This document shows positions 8,589-16,465 of a DNA stretch of 64,000 nucleotides, piece by piece (positions within the stretch are counted from its first letter, which is position 1; each line of letters begins with the position of its first letter). The notes below the pieces were generated by a model. That model saw only the letters and a program-made list of their open reading frames with translations. It had not been told where the DNA came from and did no database searches. Source of the DNA: Verrucomicrobiales bacterium (lineage in GTDB: Bacteria; Verrucomicrobiota; Verrucomicrobiia; Limisphaerales; JAYPXF01); assembly GCA_002715965.1 (NCBI GenBank), contig PBAL01000024.1, forward strand, positions 1 to 64,000. The letters are read 5' to 3'. The position numbers and the translations under genes were made by a program.

Positions 8589-9758
8589 TTACCCCAGTCG
8601 CCAGCGTGCCTGCCGCAAGACGGCGCGGCTGCTGCCCTCCAGCTTCTCGTACCAGACGGTGACGAGAGAGCCGTCGCCCAGTTCCACCGTGCTGGGATAC
8701 CCGAGGTCCCCTCCGGCGCCATCTCCGGAAATGATCATGGGTTCGGACCAGGTCTTGCCTTCGTCGTTGCTGATGCGCGCCTGATTGCCGAAGGGTTTGC
8801 GTCGATGTCCATAGCTCATGAGCAGGCGTCCATCGCGCAGACGATTAAGGAACGATGGGAGACCCCAGACGCCGATGGAATGCGGGACGCTCCATGTACG
8901 CCCGCCGTCGATGGATTCTGACTGAAGGGTTTCGCGAGAGTTCTTCTTGTTGTGATTGCGGATGTGCGCGATGAGCTTTCCGCTTGGCGCTTCGACCGCG
9001 TGAAGTTCGTGGTAGTTGGGATTGGTGTCGCCTTCGCGCGTGGGAATGCCGGCCAACCATTGCCAAGTTTTCCCGTCATCCTTCGATTCGCAGACCCCGT
9101 TTTCCTTGTTCCCTGTCCAGAGTACTTTGCCCGCATAGAGTTGCCTGCCGTCCTTCAACTGGATCGGACCATGCGGACTGTTCACGATACTGGTGTAGCG
9201 CTCGCTCCAGGTAATCCCACCGTCCGTCGAACGGATCATCCACTGACCGAGTTCGGCCTTCCGTTCCTTTTCTCCAATGCGGTTGTGAACAGATAACCAA
9301 CGATCCCGCTGTTCCTGCGACCAAGCTCCGGGCCTTCCAACCGGCTTCGCCAGTTCTTTCTTCATCACGTAATCCACGTAGGCGAGTGAAGTGAATGTGG
9401 TTGCCAGCAAACTTCCCTGGTCGGTCTCCAAGATACCCGCATCGCGGTCATCGATTGGGCCGTCAAGAATCGTTCTGGGAAAAGTCCAGGTTTCTCCGTT
9501 GTCTTCCGATCGCATCAGATCCACGCGTCCGAAAGGACAAACGTGTTGTTCGCGTCCACCGGAACACACGACAATCAGTTGGCCGTTTTTGCGACGGGTC
9601 AGGGTGGGCCAGCCATGATAAATATCCGGCAATCGGCTGATCACTTTCGTGTCGATCACTTTGGCTTTCGCTGCATTCGATTGGGTGATGATTCCGAATC
9701 CCACCGAAGCAAGCGCGGTGGATTTGAGGAAGGTCCGACGAGGGAGAGGCTGGTGCAT
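8589..9758 (-). CDS. Tat-exported BNR-repeat sialidase-like protein
   Basis: A six-bladed propeller of the exo-alpha-sialidase/neuraminidase type. The start at 9758 was chosen because it begins a Tat leader, PRRTFLKSTALASVGFGI; the frame upstream is out of character. Five Asp-box motifs are visible: SEDNGETW, STDGGITW, SKDDGKTW, SIDGGRTW and SNDEGKTW. The mature protein is about 360 residues. Such proteins in Planctomycetes and Verrucomicrobia are assumed to act on sialic acids or other glycans, though many lack proven activity. A decayed copy of its 3' end lies at 5883-5995. Confidence 0.85.
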   Translation of the reverse strand: MHQPLPRRTFLKSTALASVGFGIITQSNAAKAKVIDTKVISRLPDIYHGWPTLTRRKNGQLIVVCSGGREQHVCPFGRVDLMRSEDNGETWTFPRTILDGPIDDRDAGILETDQGSLLATTFTSLAYVDYVMKKELAKPVGRPGAWSQEQRDRWLSVHNRIGEKERKAELGQWMIRSTDGGITWSERYTSIVNSPHGPIQLKDGRQLYAGKVLWTGNKENGVCESKDDGKTWQWLAGIPTREGDTNPNYHELHAVEAPSGKLIAHIRNHNKKNSRETLQSESIDGGRTWSVPHSIGVWGLPSFLNRLRDGRLLMSYGHRRKPFGNQARISNDEGKTWSEPMIISGDGAGGDLGYPSTVELGDGSLVTVWYEKLEGSSRAVLRQARWRLG

Positions 9759-9807
9759 GCGGAAGCGTGGAATTACGGACGCTTGGCGTAAAGACGAATT
9801 GACCGGG

Positions 9808-11544
9808 TCAGGAAGCCGGCTGCTCTTCCGGCTTCGGCGGGTCCAAGGGCAGTTCCATGAGAAAGGCGGTGCCTTTGCCATCAGATTGAATTGAAATCTT
9901 GCCACCGTGGGCTTCGACGACGCGTGACACAATCGCCAGGCCGAGTCCTGTGCCACTTTCCTTTTCTGCGGTGAACCACGAAGAGAAAGCCGCCTTCTGC
10001 TGTTCCTCGGTCATGCCACTTCCAGTGTCGCGAAATTCAATTTCCACCGATTCTTCCTTTGAGCGCGTGGTAACAGTCAATGAGCCGCCCTCAGGCATCG
10101 CATCCGCTGCGTTCAATGTGAGGTTGAGGAAGGCCTGCTCAATCTGTGTCGCGTCCGCCAGAATCTCAGGCAAGTCCGGTTGCGGGTTTCGCAGCAGCTC
10201 GATTCCCTGCGCCTTCAACTTGTGTCGCGTGAGCAGGGTCAGGTCATCGATGAGTTGATTGATCTGGATGGGGGTGAACTTGGGCGCGGATCGGCGCGAG
10301 AAGTCCAGAATCTGGTCCACCACGCGATTCAGATGATCCATCTTCTGGCCCATGATCTTGGCGTCTTCATTGCGCGGATCATCGGCAGGGAAATTCAGAT
10401 CCAGCGAATGGAAAAGCATCTTCATCACCGTCAGCGGGTTGCGGATTTCATGAGCGACTTCCGCGGCGAGCAGTCCAATTGCCGAGAGTTGTTCGCTTTG
10501 CCGGAGCTGTTCCTCGACATCAACGATGCGTTCGTAAAGACGCGCTTTCTCGATCGCAACCGCTGAAAGCTCAGCGAGGGTTGAGACGATGCCGACTTCC
10601 TCGTCTGAGAACACGTGTGGTTCGCTTGAGTAGATGTTCAGCACACCCGTGGCTTCGCCGGCAAAGACCAGCGGAACGCTGAGCAACGATGCGAGTTCCT
10701 CGCGGTGAGCGAGCACATGCTGCACGTAGCGTCCGGACTTTCGCACGTCGAATTCCTGCACGGGCTTGCGACGACGCACCACCGTGCCGATCAAACTCTC
10801 GTCAACGCGCATGGCTGGGCGGTTCACATATTCCTCGCCGGCGCCAAAGCTCGCCTTCAACACGAGTTCTTCCCCGGTTGGATCCAGCAGGAAAAGCGAT
10901 GCCACTTTGGCGTTCATCAATCGTCCCGCTTCCGAAGTAACCACGTTCAGGGTGTCGGCAAGGTTCAAAGTGGAGTTTACGGCCTGGCCGATCGAGGCGA
11001 GACCTTCGAACATTCGCGCCTTTACACGAACCTGTTCGTAAACCCAGGTGTGATGAATTGAAGAAGCCGCTTGGTCCGCCAACTCTTCCAGGAAAGCATG
11101 ATCCGCTTCGGAGAAGGCATCTGGCCGATCGGAGTCCAGATTCAATACGCCACGCAATTCACCATCGACCATAAGGGGCACGGCGAGTTCGGAACTCACT
11201 CCCTCACGGACGGCAACGTATCGCTCGTCCTTTCTTACGTCATTCACCAGCGCAGGCTTGCTGTTGCGGACGACCCAGCCCGTGATCCCTTCGTTGGGGC
11301 GCAGGTGAACGTCCAATGCGTCTTCGGGTAATCCATGGCTGGCGTGGATCTCCAAAAGACCCGTCGTGGGATTCAGCAGTACCACCGAACCACTCGAAGC
11401 CCCAATTGCACTCGCGGCTTCGCGCACGATCAATTGGAGGGCCTCCTGCGGATCGAGTGTGGAGTGGATGACCTTGCTGACCTGATACAGCGTTACGATG
11501 CGCTCGCGATCGAGAGAGTTTGAGTTGGTCTCCAGCTCTGGCAT
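9808..11544 (-). CDS. Cytoplasmic sensor histidine kinase with two GAF domains
   Basis: A soluble two-component kinase of 578 residues from the ATG at 11544. Two GAF domains (about 25-165 and 185-335) precede a HisKA box, EVAHEIRNPLTVMKM, and a HATPase_c domain with an N box (NLTLNAADAMPEGG), a G1 box (DTGSGM) and a G2 box (GTGLGLAIVSRVV). No membrane segment is visible, so the signal is probably intracellular. The start is set by the upstream lptF-like gene: its TGA ends at 11546 and this ATG follows one base later, so translational coupling is likely. No response regulator is encoded nearby. The longer frame up to 11913 only overlaps the permease gene. Confidence 0.88.
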   Translation of the reverse strand: MPELETNSNSLDRERIVTLYQVSKVIHSTLDPQEALQLIVREAASAIGASSGSVVLLNPTTGLLEIHASHGLPEDALDVHLRPNEGITGWVVRNSKPALVNDVRKDERYVAVREGVSSELAVPLMVDGELRGVLNLDSDRPDAFSEADHAFLEELADQAASSIHHTWVYEQVRVKARMFEGLASIGQAVNSTLNLADTLNVVTSEAGRLMNAKVASLFLLDPTGEELVLKASFGAGEEYVNRPAMRVDESLIGTVVRRRKPVQEFDVRKSGRYVQHVLAHREELASLLSVPLVFAGEATGVLNIYSSEPHVFSDEEVGIVSTLAELSAVAIEKARLYERIVDVEEQLRQSEQLSAIGLLAAEVAHEIRNPLTVMKMLFHSLDLNFPADDPRNEDAKIMGQKMDHLNRVVDQILDFSRRSAPKFTPIQINQLIDDLTLLTRHKLKAQGIELLRNPQPDLPEILADATQIEQAFLNLTLNAADAMPEGGSLTVTTRSKEESVEIEFRDTGSGMTEEQQKAAFSSWFTAEKESGTGLGLAIVSRVVEAHGGKISIQSDGKGTAFLMELPLDPPKPEEQPAS

Positions 11545-11545
11545 T

Positions 11546-12667
11546 TCACGCGCAACGTTTGAGCATCCAGAACCCGCCACCGCCGAAGAGCAGTTGCGGC
11601 AACCAGCCCGCGACGAACCCTGGCACATGACCGCCCGTTCCCAAGGCCAGCGCAATGCGCGTGAAGAAGAGGAAGGCGAAGACCAGTACGATAGCGACAC
11701 CGAATCCGGCCACCACGTTTCGGCGGCCGGGCAGGAAACCGAAAGGGAGGGCCAACAACACCACCACCAGGCAGGTCCATGGCATGGCCAGCCGGCCGTG
11801 GAACTGCGTCGATAATTCGGCTGCTTTGGGGCCTGACAAGTCCGGATGCAGCTCAAAATAATTGAGCAGTTCCTGGAGACTGAATCGGATCTTCTTGGCA
11901 GCGCGAATGCCACTCATCTGGCTGATCTTGATCTCGCTCGCAATAAGTTCAGGGGTCTCGTTGAAGCCGGACATGGCGACGAGGTTGGTGACGATCTGAA
12001 TCGGAATGTCCGGTTCGGACGGGTTTGGGCGAAACATCTGCACGTGTTCGAATTCCCATCGGCCATTGCGCCAGAGGCCCTGCCGGGCGAAGAGTTTGTT
12101 TCGGAGCCCATATTCATCCGGCCACTCGAGGTTGACCTCCAGCATCTTGTAGGTATCGACGTTGTAAGCGCCAATGTTCCAGGAACGGCCGATCTTCTCG
12201 TTCTTGAAGTGGACGCTCTTCTTCCACTGTAGATCCGTGCGTCGTTCCGCGTCCTTGACGTTTCGATTCATGACGAACTGCGCGCGGGCATTGGCGTTTG
12301 GCTCGAGCCACTCATTGGAAAGGAAGATCAGCACACTTGAGGCAATGCCGACACCGAGGTAAACGGCACAAGTTCGCCAGATCCCGATTCCCGAGACGCG
12401 AATCGCAATCAACTCGTTGTTCCTTGCATGTTGACTGAGCGCGAAGAGCGTTCCAAGCAACAGAGCGACGGGTGCAACCGTTCCCATGAATTCCGGCGTC
12501 TTATAGACGTAATATTCAGCCAGGTCCAATCCGGTCATGCCGCCCTGGAGAAACCTCGCCATCTCGTTGGTCAGGTCCGCAGCGACGAAGAACAGGTAGA
12601 ATCCGCCAAAGGCATAAACCAACGGGGCCAGCAATTCCCGCAACAGATAGCGATCCAACAAACGCAT
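11546..12667 (-). CDS. LptF/LptG-family permease (YjgP/YjgQ), LPS export
   Basis: A 373-residue inner-membrane protein of the LptF/LptG family. The N-terminus MRLLDRYLLRELLAPLVYAF and the early helix pattern are typical, with a periplasmic beta-jellyroll in the middle (about 100-265) and three C-terminal helices (LAMPWTCLVVVLLALPFGFL and onward). In the Lpt complex two such subunits pair with LptB to extract lipopolysaccharide. A second family member and lptB are not in the window. It is coupled to the downstream GAF kinase. The upstream promoter region is squeezed by the IS remnant at 12741. Confidence 0.88.
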   Translation of the reverse strand: MRLLDRYLLRELLAPLVYAFGGFYLFFVAADLTNEMARFLQGGMTGLDLAEYYVYKTPEFMGTVAPVALLLGTLFALSQHARNNELIAIRVSGIGIWRTCAVYLGVGIASSVLIFLSNEWLEPNANARAQFVMNRNVKDAERRTDLQWKKSVHFKNEKIGRSWNIGAYNVDTYKMLEVNLEWPDEYGLRNKLFARQGLWRNGRWEFEHVQMFRPNPSEPDIPIQIVTNLVAMSGFNETPELIASEIKISQMSGIRAAKKIRFSLQELLNYFELHPDLSGPKAAELSTQFHGRLAMPWTCLVVVLLALPFGFLPGRRNVVAGFGVAIVLVFAFLFFTRIALALGTGGHVPGFVAGWLPQLLFGGGGFWMLKRCA

Positions 12668-12740
12668 TTGCGCGGGAGGTTACGAGGCTTGTGTGCGAAA
12701 CACAATCGTGGGGCAGGTGGGCCACTTCTTGGACCGGTTT

Positions 12741-12834
12741 GCCGTGACGAACCAGATCAACGGCTTGGGCTTTGAATTCTTTGGTGTATTGCTTGCGAGG
12801 CATTAACATGACTATCGATTGTCTCCTATCTGGT
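12741..12834 (-). mobile_element. IS3-type transposase orfA 5' remnant, copy B
   Basis: Reverse complement of bases 1-94 with one mismatch. It encodes MPRKQYTKEFKAQAVDLVRH and continues briefly as GKPVQEV before losing transposase character near 12720. Only the IS end and the start of OrfA are left. It lies between the lptF-like gene and the C-terminus of a broken secreted-protein gene, which it appears to have truncated. Confidence 0.75.
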
Positions 12835-12837
12835 GGT

Positions 12838-13384
12838 CCGGAAATCTAGCGCACCTCAACGAAACATCGTTCGCATACGTAAACAGTTCCCCCCTTGAAG
12901 GCATGGTCCACTTGATCCCCTTGCCGATTGAAAACTGATTGTCCCCGTCATTCTCTACGGCACCGATAATGACGAACCAAGGCGCAACCTGGTATCGGCG
13001 CCGGCTCTCCAACGCTTCAACCGCCCGGCGTTTGAACCCACTCAATGCGGAGGACCGCCATCCCTCTGGTCCACAGACAATGTCGCCATCGCGCCAGCGC
13101 TGGTTTGGATCGACTTCGAAGTGGTATCGCTCTCCCCGCTCAACAAACACGCCCGACGCGCTGTAGTCTGTCTTGGACATCACGCGGAAGACTTTGGATT
13201 ACCCCACTTTCAGGCGTTTGCGCGTGGTGGGGTGGAACTGGTCGGTTGCCCACACCTTGCGGCGAGGATTCTTGATCGGATCTGTATCGACACTGATCGG
13301 TGCGGATGGCCGCTTTTCGATTTTGAGGCGACGCATCAGGTTGCCCTTGAATTTCACGTCGGCCGCTTCCGCTTTCTGCATCAT
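12838..13384 (-). pseudogene. Broken secreted-protein gene, C-terminal part
   Basis: Two open stretches in the same frame are split by a TAA at 13199-13201: first KNPRRKVWATDQFHPTTRKR, then, after the stop, SASGVFVERGERYHFEVDPN and WFVIIGAVENDGD, ending at GELFTYANDV. The composition resembles the C-terminal beta domain of planctomycete patatin-like or related secreted proteins, but the family call is weak. No start is present, a nonsense codon interrupts it, and the IS remnant cuts its 3' end. The part after the stop could be translated from ATG 13183, giving 123 residues. Confidence 0.5.
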
Positions 13385-13397
13385 CCATTCCAGGGAA

Positions 13398-13982
13398 ATG
13401 CTCGAGAGTGCGATATTGCCGTTGGGAGGCGCAATCTTCGCAGGTTGGGACGTGGGATCTATCCTGATGGTCTATTGGGCAGAGAACGTGGTGGTCGGTG
13501 CGTACAACCTGTTGAAGTTCTGCATGGCGCAGAGTGGCACGGGGAAATGGAATGCAACTGGACTGCCACTCATCCCCTTCTTCATTGTCCACTACGGCAT
13601 CTTTTGCACGGTGCATGGCGCGTTCGTCATGATGCTTGGCAATCGCGGATTTCCCAACGGTCCCTTTGCTGTCTTGGGCGAGGTCGGCTCCAAGGAAATG
13701 ATCCTCCCCGTCTTGGGGCTCGTCATCAGTCACGGAGTTTCGTTTGTTCAGAACTACGTCATCAGAGGCGAATACAAGACGACGACTCCCGGCCAATTGA
13801 TGGCGAAACCGTACGGACGCATCATCGTCCTCCACGTGGTGATTCTGTTTGGCGGATTCGTGACGATGCTTCTCAAATCTGCCCTGCCCGTGCTGGCGTT
13901 GTTGGTAATCATCAAGATCGCAATCGATCTGGCGATGCATACCGCATCTCATCGGCGCGACGATGATGCTGTGCCAAGCTGA
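13398..13982 (+). CDS. DUF6498-like membrane protein, probably N-terminally shortened
   Basis: A 194-residue integral membrane protein. The start at 13398 opens MLESAILPLGGAIFAGWDVG, followed by SILMVYWAENVVVGAYNLLK, the conserved helix and WAEN motif typical of the DUF6498 family. About five or six hydrophobic segments follow, with a C-terminal IIKIAIDLAMHTASHRR. In-frame sequence upstream of 13398 is antisense to the broken gene before it and looks non-coding, so the true N-terminus may have been lost. Function is unknown. A second copy of its last ~30 codons sits at 17418-17516. Confidence 0.65.
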   Translation: MLESAILPLGGAIFAGWDVGSILMVYWAENVVVGAYNLLKFCMAQSGTGKWNATGLPLIPFFIVHYGIFCTVHGAFVMMLGNRGFPNGPFAVLGEVGSKEMILPVLGLVISHGVSFVQNYVIRGEYKTTTPGQLMAKPYGRIIVLHVVILFGGFVTMLLKSALPVLALLVIIKIAIDLAMHTASHRRDDDAVPS

Positions 13983-14045
13983 AGCGCAGTACGGGATGCT
14001 CGCTTCTTGAGGACGGAGATGGAGAGTGCTAGCGTGTTTGCATAG

Positions 14046-14414
14046 ATGAACGGAATCGAGCAACTGATCCCTTGGTCCCAACCATTTCTTGACGAAGTGA
14101 ACTTGCGGTTGCATGGCGAACTTGCTCGGATCATGAAATCGGAAACCAGCGTTCGGGCCAGAGCACTTCAGACGGTAGAAAGATGGTTGGAGCAAAATGA
14201 GTATTCCTCCGGTGCGTGCGCGGAATTGGAGTTGTGGCGAAATCAGCTCTCCAACGCGACGCATTCCGAGCTTCAATCTATTATGCTGGATCGAAGCGAG
14301 GAAGGCGTCCTGCATCGATCCAACAGTCCATTTGCTGGGATTCTATCCGACGAAAAACGGCTTCAGATCCTGGAGGACCTGGAACACGAAATCGAGTTGT
14401 GTGCGGCCGCATGA
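14046..14414 (+). CDS. Hypothetical protein, first gene of a coupled pair
   Basis: A 122-residue acidic, mostly helical soluble protein that I do not recognise. Its ATGA overlap (14411-14414) with the next gene shows the two are co-translated. The next gene resembles a DUF6036-type nucleotidyltransferase, so this protein could be the partner of a toxin-antitoxin-like pair, but no known antitoxin fold or DNA-binding motif is visible. Confidence 0.6.
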   Translation: MNGIEQLIPWSQPFLDEVNLRLHGELARIMKSETSVRARALQTVERWLEQNEYSSGACAELELWRNQLSNATHSELQSIMLDRSEEGVLHRSNSPFAGILSDEKRLQILEDLEHEIELCAAA

Positions 14415-14728
14415 GGCGCGTGGAACTACTCGATCTGGTCAGAGATTTGCGGTCGAGACTTGAGATTAATCGCGTCGTCATCGCAGGAAGTCAGGCGATT
14501 CACGCGGTGGCGAGAGGCGACTTTGTTCCGGAAACAACTCTTCGGTCGATCGAAGCGGACATCGTTCTGGTGGGGGAACAGTTCAAACTCAAAGGAAAAG
14601 TGTTTCAGCTATTTGGCATGGGCTCGAACTACCTTGCGCAGCACGGTGTGGTGGCCGATCCAATCGGGCAGGGTCTGGACATCGATCAGTTCAACGAGAG
14701 CACGGGAGAATTGCCAGAGTTGTCCTGA
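14411..14728 (+). CDS. Small nucleotidyltransferase-like protein (DUF6036-like), possibly truncated
   Basis: A 105-residue protein starting in the ATGA overlap with the preceding gene. The first half, INRVVIAGSQAIHAV then LRSIEADIVL, resembles the G-S-Q-A-I motif and the acidic S-x-E-A-D strand of minimal nucleotidyltransferases of the DUF6036/AbiEii-like group. The family is usually longer (~170 residues). Here the C-terminal half, GQGLDIDQFNESTGELPELS, is short and unusual, so it may be truncated or rearranged. A toxin role is only a guess from the two-gene arrangement. Confidence 0.5.
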   Translation: MRRVELLDLVRDLRSRLEINRVVIAGSQAIHAVARGDFVPETTLRSIEADIVLVGEQFKLKGKVFQLFGMGSNYLAQHGVVADPIGQGLDIDQFNESTGELPELS

Positions 14729-14746
14729 CCGCGACGACATCGAATC

Positions 14747-14995
14747 ATGGAGGAAGTACAAGCCATCGAAGTGTACGGAATCTCGATCGACGCCCGGGCG
14801 GGAGCGTTGCTGGATACTGTGATGAGTTACGCCGGATCAGGATCTGCCCATCAATGCGAACAAGCCAACGTCGCCTTGGAGAAGTTGGGAAAACTTGGCG
14901 CAACAACAGCCCTCCACCACATGGTGAAATCGTTCAGTGGATCTGGCTCTGGCCATCAGTGTCAACTCGCGCGACGTGCATTGGAACTCATCTGA
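14747..14995 (+). CDS. Small hypothetical protein with a duplicated GSGSxHQC motif
   Basis: An 82-residue ORF, 18 bases after the nucleotidyltransferase-like gene. It carries an internal repeat: SYAGSGSAHQCEQANVALEK (residues ~27-46) and SFSGSGSGHQCQLARRALEL (~62-81), with equal spacing of the H-Q-C triplets. No family recognised. The paired His/Cys could bind metal but this is speculation. No clear ribosome-binding site, so coding status is moderate. Confidence 0.45.
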   Translation: MEEVQAIEVYGISIDARAGALLDTVMSYAGSGSAHQCEQANVALEKLGKLGATTALHHMVKSFSGSGSGHQCQLARRALELI

Positions 14996-15032
14996 ACGGT
15001 ACATCCCAGGTCCTACCGTCATAGCGCCGGGT

Positions 15033-15296
15033 CTACTCGTTGATGTCATTCTCCACCGCCACCCCGCGTCGAAGACGCATGATCGGGTAAATAGAAATCA
15101 CAAGACTCAACAACGAATACGTCAGCAGCACACTCTTCCAACCGACGAAGGTACCCGGAAACAAGAGAATAACGCCCGCCATCAGGAATGCGGCGACGCT
15201 CAGGGCCAGCGAGATGTAAGATCCGGTAAACACTTCACCAATCACGAGCAGGAACCCGATCACCATCCAGAAGTTTATGGTTCCGAGAAATTCCAC
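15033..15296 (-). CDS. NfeD-like small membrane protein
   Basis: An 87-residue protein with three hydrophobic helices (FWMVIGFLLVIGEVF, LSVAAFLMAGVILLF, LLTYSLLSLVISI), typical of the short NfeD membrane part encoded beside SPFH proteins. The GTG at 15296 lies 4 bases after the SPFH stop and is the only sensible start; the frame upstream overlaps the SPFH gene. NfeD proteins act with stomatin/flotillin partners in membrane microdomains. The soluble OB-fold domain of longer NfeD proteins is missing. Confidence 0.75.
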   Translation of the reverse strand: MEFLGTINFWMVIGFLLVIGEVFTGSYISLALSVAAFLMAGVILLFPGTFVGWKSVLLTYSLLSLVISIYPIMRLRRGVAVENDINE

Positions 15297-15300
15297 GATC

Positions 15301-16179
15301 CTATTTCTTGAAGAAGTCAGAAAAAGATCCCAAGGCACTGACGATGTCATTGGGCAACACGATGATCTTGGAATTTGACGAGCTTGAGAGTTCGCCCACG
15401 GCCTGAACCTGCCGTTTTTGGATCTCAAATCGAACTGCCGCTTCACCGTTGTTGTTGATCGCCTCAGAGATGATCTTCGTGGCATAGGCATCGGCTTCAG
15501 CCAAAAGCCGTTTGGCATCCGCTTGTTTCTGAGCAGTATAGAGTTCGGCATCGGCGCTCAATTCAGCTGACTTCTTTTCCCCTTCTGCAGCCATGACTAC
15601 GGCGCGTCGTTCGCGTTCGGCGTTGATCTGCTGTTGCATTGCTTTCTTGGTGTTCTCATCTACATCAACATCGAGAATTTCAGTCCGGGTGATGTCGACG
15701 CCCCAATCAGAACAGGTGGCTTCCAGACTGTCCTTGATCTTCCGGTTGATCTCATCCCGATGGGATTGGACCTCGTCGAACTCGATCGCTCCGATGATCG
15801 ACCTGACCGTTCCGGTAACAGCGTTATTTATCGCCCCTTCGAGATCTTGGATCCGATAAGTCGCCTTGGCGGCATCGACGATCTTGAAGAAGATGGTGTT
15901 GGTGATCACAATCGTGACGTTGTCCTTGGTGATCACGTCGTGCGGCTTTTCGGGGAGTTGACGTTCCAGAATGCTCAATTCACGAGCAACACTGTCCAAC
16001 ATCGGAATAATGAAGTTGAGGCCGGCCTTGAGAGTCCTCGTATATTTTCCAAATCGTTCCACCACGAAGTTTTCACTCTGGGGAACGACCTTGATCCCCC
16101 GGAGAATGATAATAATCGGCACCATTACTGCGAGTACGTAGGCGATCTGCTCCCAAGGAATGACAATTTCGTGAGTCAT
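15301..16179 (-). CDS. SPFH/stomatin-like (band 7) membrane protein
   Basis: A 292-residue stomatin-family protein from ATG 16179. It has an N-terminal membrane anchor (IAYVLAVMVPIIIIL), then the SPFH domain with FVVERFGKYTRTLKAGLNFI and VITKDNVTIVITNTIFFKI. The coiled-coil part begins NAERERRAVVMAAEGEKKSAE, rich in Ala and charge, as in QmcA/HflK-like proteins. An ATG at 16218 would only add 13 residues before the anchor. Coupled with the downstream NfeD-like gene, a very common pair. The likely role is scaffolding of membrane microdomains or protease regulation. Confidence 0.9.
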   Translation of the reverse strand: MTHEIVIPWEQIAYVLAVMVPIIIILRGIKVVPQSENFVVERFGKYTRTLKAGLNFIIPMLDSVARELSILERQLPEKPHDVITKDNVTIVITNTIFFKIVDAAKATYRIQDLEGAINNAVTGTVRSIIGAIEFDEVQSHRDEINRKIKDSLEATCSDWGVDITRTEILDVDVDENTKKAMQQQINAERERRAVVMAAEGEKKSAELSADAELYTAQKQADAKRLLAEADAYATKIISEAINNNGEAAVRFEIQKRQVQAVGELSSSSNSKIIVLPNDIVSALGSFSDFFKK

Positions 16180-16461
16180 GGCGACCGATTCTTGTGTGCT
16201 GGCCCCAAGAACTGTCAAGCTGTCGTTTTATATTCAACAGACTGAGGTGCGAGCGCACAGCCGGGGTCGATCCGTTCATTCGTGAATCTATCACCTCGGC
16301 TACATCGATATTCTCCCTCAGTACCCCACGGAAGAGGAGAAGCAAAGTTTCATCCTTGGTTTCGAAGCAGGATACCTCGCCAATTTGTAGCTCGACTCAG
16401 ACGCGTCCTGTTTCGTCCAAACAGGGACGGGTAGCCGTGAAATCGCCCAACTAAACTGTAA
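16180..16461. other. Intergenic region with a short gene remnant
   Basis: Mostly non-coding. At about 16289-16390 on the plus strand a 34-codon frame without a start reads YHLGYIDILPQYPTEEEKQS and goes on FILGFEAGYLANL to a TAG. It looks like the C-terminus of a real but unidentified protein. No promoter or terminator is evident. Confidence 0.35.
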
Positions 16462-16465
16462 TCAA

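Noticed and set aside
13140..14315. 391-codon minus-strand open frame
   Set aside because: It has His/Gln/Arg-rich shadow composition and overlaps both the DUF6498-like gene and the 122-residue gene on the plus strand.
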